Part shown: positions 30,801 to 42,098 of the stretch, in pieces
Position numbering within the stretch: position 1 is the first letter of the stretch
How the letters are laid out: each line of letters starts with the position of its first letter
Assembly (NCBI GenBank): GCA_020631735.1
Contig: CM036159.1
Coordinates: 15,787,511 to 15,851,510, forward strand
DNA: 64,000 nucleotides
From: Saccharum officinarum
Lineage: Eukaryota; Streptophyta; Magnoliopsida; Poales; Poaceae
Direction of reading: 5' to 3'
Program-made: the position numbers and the translations under genes
Notes under the pieces: model-generated
What the model was told of the DNA's origin: nothing
Database searches by the model: none
Seen by the model: the letters and a program-made list of their open reading frames with translations, nothing else

Positions 30801-33425
30801 GTGTTGATCAAGGCAGTGGGATCCCAGGTGTTCGTTGCAGCTGCTGCAGGCGCGCCGGCAGTAGGGAATCCGGGAGGGGCGCCAGCGAACATGGCCTGAT
30901 GCGGAACGCCGGGACGTGGACCAAGCACGCCCTGGGTAGGCTGCATTGGCCACATCTGGAAGGTGCCGGTGTAGGGGTTCAGGAACGGACGGAAGCCGCC
31001 GAAGCCGCCGAAACCGCCGAGCGCGCCAGACCTGCTGGAGGATGGCGCACTGTTGCGATTTTTGTACTTGTTCCTGGTCTTGTTGTTGTTGCGCGGAGCA
31101 GAAGAGGAGTGCTGGGGCGCCGGCGGTTGAGGCGCCACCACCAGCGCCGTTTGTTCGCCAGGCTGCGGGGTCTTGAGGTCCGCCTCCTCAAGTTCCAGCA
31201 TGGAGCACGCAGTGCTGAACGTCGGCAGGGGATCCCGGGTTTTGATGAGGGTCCCCATGTGACGAAGAGTCGGACTTAGGCCTCGAATGAGCGTGAGGAC
31301 CAGAGTCGGCTCGTTGACGGGGAATCCGAGATCGGCGAGCCCGTCAGCGTACGACTTGAGGCGCTCGCTGTAGTCGGAGAAGGAGAGGTTGCCTTGTGCG
31401 AGATTGCGGAAGTCCGCTTCCAACGCAAGGGCCCGCGACGACTTGTTGTTCTGGAACTGCGCCTCGATCGCCAGCCAGATGGTGCGGGCGTTTGCGCCGG
31501 GCGTCATCACCTTGTTCATCAGCTTCGGAGAGATGGACGAGTAGAGGAGGGATCGGACAGAGAAATCCGTCGTCGTCCACACCGACGTGACCGGGTCAGG
31601 CACCGGCGTACCATCTATGTGGTGACCAGCGCCGAACTTGCCGAGGAGGGTGGTGAAAAGCTCACGTCAGGCACGATAATTGGGCGGGTGAAGTTCTAGG
31701 GTGATGGGGAGGTGAGTTTTGATATTGATGGTGGCGAGAGAGGCAGCAGGATTCGGAGGAGCGGCGGCAGGAAAGGCTGCGGCGAGGGCTGCAGCAAGAG
31801 CCGCGGTGGGATCGGGCACGATCTCGTCGGCCATGGCAGGAGAGAGAGGAGAGCGGAGCGCTGGGTGGGTGGGAGTGGCGGCGGCGGCGTCGCGAGGAAG
31901 AAGAGCCGCGGCCTGGGCGCGTGATCAGCGGAAGCGGAGGATCGGGTATGCGGCTGATACCATGTTAGAGTGGGAAGATCAGATTGGGGGCAAAGGCCAC
32001 GCTGGGCAACAGCCAGGGGCGCCATTATATATAAGCCAATGGGCTGAATTACAGGAGGTGATAGACACCAATAATAGCCTACTATACAGGCCTACCATAC
32101 ATGCAACCGTAGCTATACAAGCCTACCATACATGTTGTAATAATATTCCAACAGCAAAGTATATCAAAGATTAGTGTAGTTATCAATTCTAGTTTGTAGC
32201 ATTGCCATGTGAAAATAGCAAGACCATTTTTTTCTTCTTCTTTTTTAAGTTCTGCATATTTTGTCGATGACACTATGAATGTTCTGTATAAATGTTTGTA
32301 CTCTACCTTAAAAATGCATGATTTCTGGCCTGAAGTTTGTTAGTGTTTAATAGTTAACCAGTACTAAAAAAAAAGGTCGTTCAAGACTTAGCGTGATAGA
32401 ATATTCCTTGGCTTCATATCATTGAGTATTCTTACACAATCAGCTGCATGACCAGGCCCCTAAATTACTTATGAAAATAGCTAGAGAGGTCAATCTTAGT
32501 TACTTAAAAAGCTGGTTCACATTGATCCAATGTTCTTGTAGAAATAATGTAGTTAGCTTGTTTTGATCTTGCATGGTTCATGACCCATAGTTAATGGCAT
32601 ATGCAGTTATACACCAGGGATTCATCAAAAAGTTGGCGTCAGGCTGGATCAGATGGAAGCAGTCAGCTGGTTCTGAAAGAACCTTCTGCCAATGTTGTCC
32701 TAGCTGATCATGTTACAACAAAGAAATGGGAGAAAATTGTTGATTTTGACGACCACCTTGATGATATTAGCAAGTAAGTAAAATGCTTCCTTAACAGCAC
32801 TTGGAGATTATGCCCAAAAAATGAAAAAGAGAAAATATTGGATAACATCTAGGAGAATCTTTGGGGTGGGGTGGGGGTTGTATTACATTTAAAACTGAAT
32901 AAAATTCCATTCGCTGTCATGTGTAATGGTTTTCAACCCATTTGATGGACAGCACTTTTGGCCAAGCAGTTCATATTCATTTCTAGCCACAGGAGGGGAT
33001 GTTTGTCCACATATCCTTTAGCAGCATTTGTGGTCGAGCAGCATAGGCTGAGAAGTCGTATCATGGGCATGAGACTACAAATTGCATGTCAATCTAGCTT
33101 TTAACCATCATTTGCACTTTTACTAATACATGAGCCCAATCTTTCCATATGTGTGATACAAATTGGCATCAAAGAGTGACGTTACCATAAGAAACTTGGA
33201 GAAAATTAGTGGGAAAATGAGACGAGCATTATAGCATCATTACTTCAGTTGTGTTGTCACATGCAAAAGACAAATAGCGGGACATTAACACGTAAATAAG
33301 TGAACCATAACATACCTGACTTTCACGCAGTTTCTTTTTTGTGTGCGTGAAGTTTTGCTGACGTTTCCTATAATAAAAAAAATATGTTTTGCAGGGATTG
33401 GTTGAACCCAGGCCTCCTTGACTGA
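24807..33425 (+). CDS. EMC8/9: ER membrane protein complex subunit 8/9 homolog
   Basis: Cytosol-facing subunit of the ER membrane protein complex, which inserts tail-anchored and multipass proteins into the ER membrane. Four exons: 24807-25181, 25273-25332, 32607-32773 and 33395-33425, giving 210 residues, close to the usual length. The family's MPN-like fold is recognisable from YELAQAAYIKLALHALKYP, NGLLVG, and VVGYYHANPRCDD to the C-terminal WLNPGLLD; the metal-protease JAMM residues are not complete, as expected for this non-catalytic family. All junctions are GT-AG and the frame is intact. Intron 2 (25333-32606) is 7.3 kb because of a complete antisense Copia element; the rest of it (25333-27163 and 32159-32606) shows no gene. 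The gene follows RH16 in tandem and converges on the bHLH gene. Confidence 0.94.
27164..27168 (+). repeat. 5-bp target-site duplication, left
   Basis: GCAAA, repeated at 32154-32158 on the other side of the Copia element. Confidence 0.93.
27169..27359 (-). repeat. 3' LTR of young Copia
   Basis: 191 bp, identical by eye to 31963-32153. A G-rich purine tract (ACTGCGGGGGGC on the minus strand, 27360-27371) sits just inside it. Confidence 0.95.
27373..31834 (-). pseudogene. Copia gag-pol of young element, two lesions
   Basis: Starts MADEIVPDP at 31834. An in-frame TGA (31669-31667) interrupts gag at codon ~56, where Trp is usual before RELF. From there 1169 codons stay open: gag without any CCHC zinc knuckle (the linker before protease is NKTRNKYKNRN and Gly/Phe-rich), protease DSGASSHLS, integrase with HHCC, CDNGREFDN and PQNGKAERVI, and RT with YLLLYVDDIIL. 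One extra base in a G run on the + strand (28111-28115) then shifts the frame at CNPCATPIEV, and RNase H (YSDADWAG) continues to 27373. Despite identical LTRs the copy could not make the full polyprotein as read. Both lesions could be real or sequencing artefacts. Confidence 0.93.
31963..32153 (-). repeat. 5' LTR of young Copia
   Basis: 191 bp with a TATATAA promoter-like motif (32024-32030 on + strand, GCC-flanked). The primer site TGGTATCAGCCG (31962-31951, minus strand) follows it directly. Confidence 0.95.
32154..32158 (+). repeat. 5-bp target-site duplication, right
   Basis: GCAAA, matching 27164-27168. Confidence 0.93.
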
Positions 33426-34461
33426 ATTTTCACGATTGATCTCTCTATACTGTATTGGAACTTTGCTAGAAAGGAGGTGGTGAAGCTCGTTCTGCTGTAC
33501 TCTGGACTTTGCTCAGTCGCAATGAGTTATAAGCATGTATTTCATTTTAATGTAAACAGGTGATTTTGTAACAGTTACAGTTCAAAATGCTAAACTTGAC
33601 CTTCAGATGATATATTTGAGTAGATTCATCCCAGCGGCCAATACAAACCACCGGGCACATGTGCTGCCTTAGTTCACTCACTGAAGAGTAGCATGCTGTC
33701 CTTGGTGCACAAAACCCCTTCTTTTCTAAATATAAATTCTGCCTATTTATCAACTTCGAAACTGACGGAAAAAAAAGAAACAAAACCACTAGAGATAGCA
33801 CCATCGTCTGCCACCTCTGGTGCAGTGAGGCTTGCAGATAAATCTTCAGAAAAACAAAGGAAAAGAAAAGGATCGGGTTGCAGCCCAGTGACAGCGGCTG
33901 CTCGCAGCCTCGCATTACTTGATTTCGTAACAGTGTTACTATGTATAGATAGGCATCTCCTACAATTTCTACTAAAATTATGACCACACGTTTGAAAAAA
34001 AAGTATTAAGAATAATGAGTTTCCTAAAATTGCATGATGAAACCTGTCGCATTACATTGCATGTTCCATGGAATTTCTGACAAAGCCACTGGCTTCAAAC
34101 TCTGCATTTTTGTACCTACGATTCCATTCATTAGTACTCATCTAGTACGTTTAGGCCCATCAGCACTCAGCACCTGGTCCCAAGTCCCAACAAACTTCTG
34201 TCCTTGGATTTCATGGATGATCCCAATTTCCACAGGCCAAAGCACAACAGAAATTTACAGTGGAATCGGGTTTTCAGCTCCAGCTGTACATGATCCTTCA
34301 TATGCCATACCATAAACAATGTGCCGTAAATTATGGGAGCAACAGAAGGAAACCGGCATGAATGGTTAGGCCTCCAGCTATACAAAAAAAAACTTCATCC
34401 CGCAAGCGCTTTACGATGATTCAGTGATTCAAGAACAATTTCAGAACTACTAGACAGGAGC
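33426..34461. other. Convergent 3' flank of EMC8/9 and bHLH genes
   Basis: 1.04 kb with no supported gene. It should contain the 3' UTRs and poly(A) sites of both genes. Short frames at 33547-33987 (-) and 34034-34315 (+) have no recognisable features. Confidence 0.6.
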
Positions 34462-36163
34462 TCACTGTTCGATCTTCATGGAGCCTGTAGAGCACAGAAG
34501 GAACATTTCTGTAAGATGGATGGATTACTAGGAACATTCGTTTTTCGAGGAAACATACTAGGAACATTTGTATTTTTCAGAGAAGAGAATAGAGAGGATC
34601 ATATAGATACCAGAGTTGTTGGTGCCGCTATTGGCTGCCACACCAGGGTTGAAGTTCATCTGAGGCATATTCTGAAGTCCTTCCCACATAGAAGGTATCT
34701 GGATTCAAGTTCACAGAAGCCCATCACCTCTTCAATCAGATAATATATGTGAACCCGAATGTATGAAGTAAACTGGAAATACCTGGTTCATTGTTGACAC
34801 GTCGTGAATAGTTCCGTGCAAAACATCGACAGGGTTGGAAATGTTGCACATCATTTCTGGCTGCATGATTCCTTGGTTGAATGGAGCACTAAGGCTGCTT
34901 GATCCTGGATCGACTCCATAGAAAGCAAGATGTCTGTCTTGTGAAAGCATCATCTGCAAATAACAATTTACATTGATCAAAGCATATCTAAAGTAACACC
35001 TAGAGGGAGATATAACTATCAAGTGGGTGGATTTACTTGTTTGGATATGATCTGCTCAATGTCAAAGCCAAGCTCGGGGTTAACAGTTGCAAGTTTCATT
35101 GACAAGAACTGCAAGTTCGAAATTGTTTTAGAATACTGGATTATATACTAACAAGATGCCACACATATTCCAAAATAATTCAACTACAGATGCGTTAATA
35201 CTACCTCGACTTGTCGTTGCAATGACTGCACATAGTTGATAATCTCATCGAGCATGACTGCCTTGCCAGTGATCTGTTCGAAAGAAATTTGTAATGTGTG
35301 GACTACAGGAGTCTTTGAGAAGTTGCTCGCACCAAACAAAGGAGAGGTTACCTTATTGCATCCAGGAACAAGATCTTGAAGAAGCTTCATTCTCTCACTT
35401 ATCTTCTTTCTCCTCAGCTGCAGAGTTTCATTAACTTCAAATGTGAGTAAAGATAATAAAGAAACTGAACCGGTAGTTACTTATTACAAGAGAGAAATTT
35501 ACTCTTTCTGCAAGGCTGTGGCTGTTAGTGGCTTGGCCTCGCTTTGCCCGGACATGAACATAGTCCTCTTTAGTACCATCACCATCAGAAGAATCTTCCT
35601 TGCTTTGCATTTTGGGCGAAATCTTTCTGTTCCCCTCCTCCATTGAATTCCTTTCTGGCTGAGATGAACCTTCTGTTTGTTGATCACCTGCATTCTATAG
35701 CCAATCATTACAGGACAGTCGGTCATTACCATAAGAAACCATCAACATATAATTTGACACATCTAAATTAGATGAGGAAGCGAGCTCCACGAGAAATCTT
35801 ACATGCAACAACGGGACACGGTCCTCCATTCCTTTCCTCTTCTTCACACCTTCGCTATGCTCATCACTCATTTGGATGTCCTGACTCAATGTACCTGCGG
35901 GAATAAGTATTGTTTCTATTAACTGCAGAATTGTTGCCTTCAGAAAGATCTACCTGGCAACATTAAAAAAAAACCAACAACTAACCAGATGAAGATTGAT
36001 ACAACCCTGGTCTATCTTCTAAGCCCATGCCGTAAGATCCAAACCCATACTGTCCACTATAAGCCATCTTTTGATGCATTGTGAAAGAATTCCAATTTGC
36101 CTCGGAGAACTCTCTGCCACTATTTGCACTAGGACCTTGATCAGATTGCTGGCCTGAGTACAT
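34462..36163 (-). CDS. bHLH transcription factor, subfamily XII-like
   Basis: Nine coding exons: 36163-35986, 35894-35803, 35694-35503, 35417-35352, 35273-35205, 35108-35037, 34953-34783, 34698-34611, 34484-34462, all GT-AG; 316 residues, frame intact. The basic helix-loop-helix spans about residues 145-199: [12 protein letters not shown], then [29 protein letters not shown] and [14 protein letters not shown]149, E153 and R157 of the H-E-R set are present, so it should bind E-boxes (CACGTG class) as a dimer. The preceding [15 protein letters not shown] is characteristic of the BEE/CIB/HBI1 and bHLH49/62/78 group, linked to growth, brassinosteroid and light responses. The N-terminal half is Ser/Gly/Gln-rich; [10 protein letters not shown] offers a nuclear localisation signal. 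ATG 36163 is the first in-frame start after a stop at 36199-36197; a spliced leader precedes it. The exact orthologue is not certain. Confidence 0.92.
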
Positions 36164-37770
36164 CTCCAATTGTCCAGAAACACCAACGTTCCTCAATCAC
36201 CTATTCAAGATAAATAGAAGGTAAACACTAGGAATGAAACGACCATTACATTGCCCCCAAAGGACACATAAATTCAAATAGCGCCTGGTACAAAAGAGTA
36301 AATATTGATCAACTGGTTTGTTTGTTTGAGGTTGAGGGAAAACAGTACCACCTCAACCAGTAACCCTAACAAAGTTGAAAAGCAACTAGTCCCTTCAAGA
36401 ATAACCACGCTATCCCAAACTACAGATAAAAAGACGGGCAAAAGAACCATCCACCGTCCAGGCAAAGGCCTGCTGGAACTGCATTACAGCTGGAGAAGAC
36501 ATGCTTCATCCATAGCCTTTGGGAACAAACCAAATCTGCAACAGTCTAAAGAAGCACACAGTCCAGAAAGTGAAACTTTAAACCCAGGGCATAAAGGAGG
36601 AGACACAGGAGAAATAACCCCATCATTAAGCAAACAACACTCGCTAACTGAGTCTTTTGGAGCAAAGTGCATGAGATGGGAGGAGAGCCAGCTCTTCCTA
36701 AAAGATTTAAAACACCAAAGCTAATTGGGAACAGGAAAAGCTACCAAATCTTCAAGAACCAGGCATGTACCACACTAGTACCATGGAGCTTGAAAGAAAA
36801 GGGTCATGTTTCACCAGATGAAGAACACACAAACAAGTTTGGAACCAACCAAGAAGTGTGGTCTCCTTTAGGATATGGCTAGGCAGTTGCCCCTAATAAG
36901 AAGCTAAAAGAGCTCTAGTAATGCTGCCGGGAATACTTGGATGAGTAAAATCACAGGACTAGCATCTTCAAAGAGGGCTATCGATCTTCGATCACTTTAT
37001 AATTTCTTCATAATCTTGGAAAGAACAGCAAATGTGAAATGAAAGCTTGGAGAAATACTTTCGCATCACCAAAGCTCACAGAAGGAAGGGGGGCAAGAAG
37101 GCAAGCTGAACTGGTGAGTGTGAGGCTATTTGAATGCGTAGATGGCAGGAGTAGGATCTGCAAGAAATAACTAAGGCAGTGCTGAAAGCTTTCCGAGAGC
37201 AGGGGGGCGAAAGCAACGACCTTTGACTACTCCATCGTGTAATGAGGTGGTGTAAAGATCTTGAAAGGAACAGGTGCCAAGATGTTCAAGAAAATAACTA
37301 CCTGAAAATTACCCCCCGCGGAATCACATGAACCCTTCAACTTCAAAGAGGCCGGCCACCAATTCACCTGCAAGCGGAGACGAACACCTTGAAGTAATCC
37401 AAGAACTCAATAGCTGCTAGATGATCTTTTTTTTCCTTTCCCTTTTTGCAGAATTACCTGACGTTGGTGGGCATCGGAGAGAGAGCTCGGTTTCTTGGCC
37501 CTCCTCCCCAAGTATGGATCGCAAATTTGACCGCGACGGGAGGGGGTGGTGAAAGATTTTAAGGGCAGGAGGCGGAAGCAAAAGGGCAAGACGGAAGCAA
37601 AGAGCCTGCTGGTAAGTGGTGTTTGTTACCTGCCACTGAGGTGAAATGATTCCTTCTTGCGCTCTGGCAGAGGGTTGTTAACCACTGCAACTGCCCCCTT
37701 TCTCTCTCTATCCCTTCCCTTCTCTCTCCTCTCTCTAATATTTCCAAAACCTTAGCGTAAGCTAACAACA
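36164..37770 (-). promoter_or_regulatory. Spliced 5' leader of the bHLH gene
   Basis: The first coding exon has an acceptor (CTTGAATAG) before 36200, with a stop in frame just upstream of the ATG, so the leader is spliced. A good donor (ACGTCAG/GTAATT) after 37458 closes a likely first exon, and a possible middle exon (37371-37313) lies between CTTGCAG/GTGAA and GGGGG/GTAATT. A CT-rich tract (37696-37736 on +) lies in the presumed first exon. Upstream ATGs in these exons would give very short frames. The leader intron itself shows no gene. Confidence 0.5.
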
Positions 37771-38485
37771 TCTAATCAAAGTTAACAGCAGACTAGTGTA
37801 CTATTAAGAGTAATTTACTGCTTGCTTTACTTTAGTACACAAAGATTAGCTGTAGTAAGGAGAAAATAAAGTAAGGAGTAAAAAAATATTGTATAATTCT
37901 CACCTGCCCAGCCTTGCATACCCTCAATGTCCTGTGGGCCCCAGTTTGCCTGTGCACTGGTACTATTTAATATTTGTATATTATTTGTAGCTTGTTATTT
38001 TATTCTTTATCCAATCGATACATAACAGCAAGTTTCAACCGAAAGAAAATGATTTCTCACCAGGTAGCAAGGCTAGGCGACTGTAAACAGCATTTGAGAA
38101 CACCCCCCCAATGTGAGTTAGATCATTGAATGGTTAATGGAGTTTATTTTAAACTTTATGGTATGCTTGAATTTATAGGTATAAGTCATGTTCATCCGGC
38201 TTATAATCCGTCTTTTTCAGCTTGTTTTTTCAGCCGAAACAGTATTTTTCTCTCACAACAAATCAGCCAACGTGTTTTTCAGCCGGCTTATCAGCACAGC
38301 CGAACGGGACCATATCACAGCAGCAGCAGCAACTGTTGCTAGTACTACTCCTACTACTTTACAAAGAGTAAATTATGATGGCTTTGTTTATAAGGGTAGG
38401 GGGTGCTTCCCTTCCACACCAAACTTTGAATGAGCCATATCTCTCTTTCTAACTAACATGCTGCCATCTATTTGTACACTTGGCT
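37771..38485. other. bHLH upstream region with a MITE relic
   Basis: AT-rich promoter-side DNA. At 38196-38308 lies a truncated element with CAGCCGAAACAGTATTTTTC and a terminal CAGCCGAACGGG; the same core occurs at 42190-42238 and 43183-43233 in the other orientation. No gene. Confidence 0.5.
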
Positions 38486-38723
38486 GTGTTTAGTTCTCCT
38501 GAAAATGCTGAAAAGTGCACTGTAGCATGTTTTAGCTTTATTTGGCAAATAGTGTTCAACCGTTGACTAATTAGGTTTAAAACGTTTGTCTCGCAAAGTA
38601 CAACTAAACTGTACAGTTAGTTTTTGATTTTATCTGCATTTAGTACTCCATGCATGTATCGCAAGTTTGATGTGATGGAGAATCTTTTTTTTGCATAGTG
38701 CACTTTTCAGGTGAACTAAACAC
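38486..38723. mobile_element. MITE with GTGTTTAGTTC ends
   Basis: 238 bp; inverted ends GTGTTTAGTTCTCCTGAAAA and, from the other side, GTGTTTAGTTCACCTGAAAA (one mismatch in 20). Non-coding. The superfamily is not assigned because no clear target duplication is seen. Confidence 0.75.
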
Positions 38724-39641
38724 ACAATTGGTCTTTTTTCTCATCCCTGCCAGCCATCCTCTCTCTCTGTAGACACCCAAGGAAAAAGAAAGAACAGTAG
38801 AGAGAGAAAGAGAGGGAGAAGGTGAGCTAGAACATAAGGAATCTTGTAATCTTTTCGCCTTCTTGTCCTCTACGGTCTGAAAATGCAGGACACTAGCTGG
38901 ATTTGTGGGATATGGTCAAAGCATGCACTGTAAGGCATCCTGCTGCTTGCTTGCTTAGGTGTCTCCATCTCCACAAGATCATGTGCCTCTTTCTTTATAG
39001 TACAACCAAAAAAAACTTACTGGTACATAGTGATGGAATGACTTCAGCATCAATCAAATCACACACAGACACGGCTTAAAGTTTGGTCACTCTCCATGTC
39101 ACCAAAAAAAATGATTTTGCTCCACTGGTCAGATTGGGGAGAGAAATGAGGTGGAGTATGGACATTACCCTCATGCAGATGCAGCTTCTGCATCCCAATG
39201 AGAGAATCTGGGGCTTGTATTATGTGTCGGTGTGATTAGTTGTTTACATGCTTGCTTTGCACTAATCAAAGCAGGTATATATACTTAATACAATACTTCA
39301 GTCCAAATTGTCTGTTTTTAATATTAGAAGCATTAGCTGGTACTGTTGGCCTGTTCCTTTGTTCTTGCAGATGACCAGAGAGTGATGCAAGCTTTGCCCT
39401 GACCTTCTTCTCAATTCGATATCTATTTTTTTTCTTATGGAAATGCTTGTTTTTTTAGTTTACAGATGGTTCAAAATGCCTGTTTCCCTTGATAGGGTTT
39501 TCATGAAATCTAATTAAGCGAGAAAATGGAGTGATTTCTCTATCAAACCGAATAGATTAGGTCAAAGGTGTGACTGTCCCAGTGGACGAGCAAAAGAATA
39601 AGGCCTAGCAAAGTAGTCATGGTCTAGTTCACGCGGACTAA
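38724..39641. other. Intergenic, no gene seen
   Basis: Purine-rich GAGAGA tract at 38799-38820; otherwise AT-rich sequence with no supported frame, RNA gene or repeat boundary. Confidence 0.5.
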
Positions 39642-39871
39642 GGGCATATTTGGTTTGGGTGTTAAAGTTTAACCAACACTGTATCACTTTCGTCTTATTT
39701 GACAAAAAGTTTCTAATTTTGGACTAATTAGGGTTAATAGATTCGTCTCGTAAATTACTCTTAATCTGTGTCAACATACATGCAATTAGTCTACATTTAG
39801 TACTCCATACATTTGCCACAATATTGATGTGATGGGAGTTAAACTTTAACACGTTGTAACCAAACGGGCCC
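39642..39871. mobile_element. MITE with GGGC..TTTGGTT ends
   Basis: About 230 bp; inverted ends share TTTGGTT and GTTAAAGTTT, and the outer bases are GGGC and GCCC. The interior shares TTTAGTACTCCAT with the element at 38486-38723, so the two MITEs are related. Confidence 0.65.
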
Positions 39872-39993
39872 AAGTGTGGCAGTGTACTGGCTTAGTGACA
39901 TCATGCTTGTGCTAGGCAGAGTTCATTGGTTGATTTTAAAATCATTCTCTTTCCAACAGTCTACTCCTGCTCATAGATATACAGAGCGTTTTA

Positions 39994-40434
39994 GACTACC
40001 CGCAGTGGGTACTCTAAATGGATACTCTAAAGCTTTGGAGTATGAATATAGAGTAAAAACTGCTGCACTGGGTACTCTTAAACGACACTATATCATTTCT
40101 CTCACTCTATATTTAGAGTAGTACAATGCTTACTTTATAGTGGGCAGTGGCGGGCCCACTAGCTAAACAAAGGAAAAAAAATGCTATAACTCACAAACCA
40201 AAAATCCAAATTAAATTTCGATTGCACCATTAAATTCGTCTCAATAAATCCTTCAAAACTATATCACACATGGATATATTTAGATAAAGTGATAAATGGG
40301 TCTCATAGTGGATAGAGTGAATAGAGGATGATATAGAGGATGGATGAGTGCTGGAGAATTGAGTATAGAGGAGAGAATCTTGCTGACTAGGACGTATAGA
40401 GGATGAATATAGAGATCCATGAGTGCGGATAGCC
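39994..40434. mobile_element. PIF/Harbinger-type MITE
   Basis: 441 bp with ends GACTACCCGCAGTG and, from the other side, GGCTATCCGCACTC; flanked by TTA at 39991-39993 and 40435-40437. Interior of repeated TATAGAG/CTCTATA words. Confidence 0.8.
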
Positions 40435-40835
40435 TTATGTGCTCCTATATACGGAGTACATGTACTAGTAGGCAATTAAAAATACCTATGTATGAGGCTA
40501 CGAGGCTTTTGTATTAGGAACATGTACAATCTGTTGCTCTTTTCGTTCAGTAGGGCCTGTATCCCTGTTCTCTCAAGAAAAAAAAAGGTGCACTCATGAA
40601 GACTGTAGAGGGCTGGATTCCTAAGATCTTGAACAATTGTTTTTTATTAGACCTTAGATTTATCTAATTTTCATCATGTTTTTTTCTTTCAAAAAGCAAC
40701 CGGCAAGACATTTAAGGAGCATGTGTTAATCTTAATATTATGTGATCCTGAACTTAAGAGAGATACTTAAGCAAGCTTAAGATCCAAGTAAGCATCGTCT
40801 CCTCTAATCCGAAAACCAGTCTAAAGCGCATTTAA

Positions 40836-41140
40836 GCCCTATTTGGCAAAGCTCCCAGAGCTGATTTTCTATTGAGTTCAGCAGGAGCTCTGTCAAACAG
40901 TTTGGCAGAGAGAAGTAATTTTCTGCTGATTCTGTGAAGCGATTTTTTGAAATGAACTAAGAAACTGGGAGCTGAAAAAGTAGCTTCATCTGATTCTGTG
41001 AAATGATTCTCCACTGTGATTTTGAGAGCTTATATGCTAAAGAAGCAAAGACAATCACTTTCAGCCACAGAATCACTTCTCTCAGAAAATCAGCTTCCGT
41101 AAAAAATCAGAATCAAATGGAGCTCTATCAAACAAACCCT
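40836..41140. mobile_element. Foldback-like MITE
   Basis: About 305 bp; ends TTTAAGCCCTATTTGG..AGCTCC and, from the other side, TTAAGGGTTTGTTTGATAGAGCTCC, imperfect but long. Non-coding. Confidence 0.6.
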
Positions 41141-41419
41141 TAACAACATGAGAGCTTCACTCCAACATGAGGTGAAACTAATTCAACAAGCAAATATAAG
41201 TATTTTTACTCTAAGTTAACATGAGATACTCTAAGTTAACATGATATAAATATTATTAATATTTTTTCTATAAACTTAGTCAAACCTAAGAAAAAATGAC
41301 CATAATAAACCCATAGAGACACTCTTGTTAGAGATGAGGGAGTACTTGACAATCCAAAGCCCGGGCACCAGTACGAATCAAGCTAATGAGAAGAAACGGG
41401 ATCAGGGTGTGACCGCCTC

Positions 41420-42098
41420 GAGCATCTCCAAGAGTTTGGTAATTGAGTTTGGCATACTTGAAAATTTGGCAAAACACGAAAGTTTGCTCTCCAACAGCTT
41501 GGCAAATTCACTTGGCAAATTTATTCACTTGGCATCCTCTCCGTCCGCGCGCGTATCTTTACGCGCGCGGACTCGACTCCGCATCGCTACTTCGCTCTGC
41601 GCCGCGAGACTTCCCGCGCTCGAGGAGAAATTTCCTCCTCTCCTTCCCGCGCGACGCCGGCGGCCTGGTCGCGATAAAGCTCCCTCGCACGGTCTTGGCG
41701 AGTAGATCAAGGACGCCGTGGGTGCACGGCCTCCGTCCTGGCGAGTAGATCAAGGCCGCCCTCCCACGCCGGCCGCCAAGATCCTGATGCTGCTGGTGGC
41801 CGGTAGGTCCTGCACATTTGCTCCTGTCCCTTCGACAAATGCTGGAGACCTGATGGCCGGCAAATCCTGCAGATCGCAACCCTCTGCCGGCCGCGACACG
41901 ACGGGCAAGGACGCCCGCGAGCAGATGGCCTGGTACCGGTCAACAAACTGCTTGGTGGGCTCTTCTTTTTTTAGTTTTGCCAAGTTAAAAATAGGAAACT
42001 ATTGGAAAGAGGCTTTATTTTAACTTGGCATATCTTTTGGCAACTTGGCAAAACACAAGATTTGCTAAGTGAAAATTGCCAAACTCTTGGAGATGCTC
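41420..42098. mobile_element. GAGCATCTCC-type transposon with GC-rich cargo
   Basis: 679 bp with inverted ends GAGCATCTCCAAGAGTTTGG and its exact complement at 42079-42098. Both arms are AT-rich with TTGGCAAA repeats typical of this family. The centre (about 41530-41940) is abruptly GC-rich and looks like coding or promoter DNA of another origin; it also contains a direct repeat GGCGAGTAGATCAAGG (41697-41712 and 41739-41754). No target duplication is evident. Confidence 0.75.

Larger units (their letters stand above)
27169..32153 (-). mobile_element. Young, complete Copia element in EMC8/9 intron 2
   Basis: 4985 bp, flanked by GCAAA duplications. LTRs (27169-27359, 31963-32153) are 191 bp each, TGTTGG..TAACA on the minus strand, and I find no difference between them, so the insertion is recent. 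The short LTRs and single gag-pol frame fit the Ale/Retrofit group. It lies antisense to EMC8/9. Confidence 0.95.

Noticed and set aside
39168..39200. miRNA precursor around GATGCAGCTTCTGCATC
   Set aside because: The stem is only about 7 bp with a 3-base loop and does not extend; no known miRNA sequence recognised.
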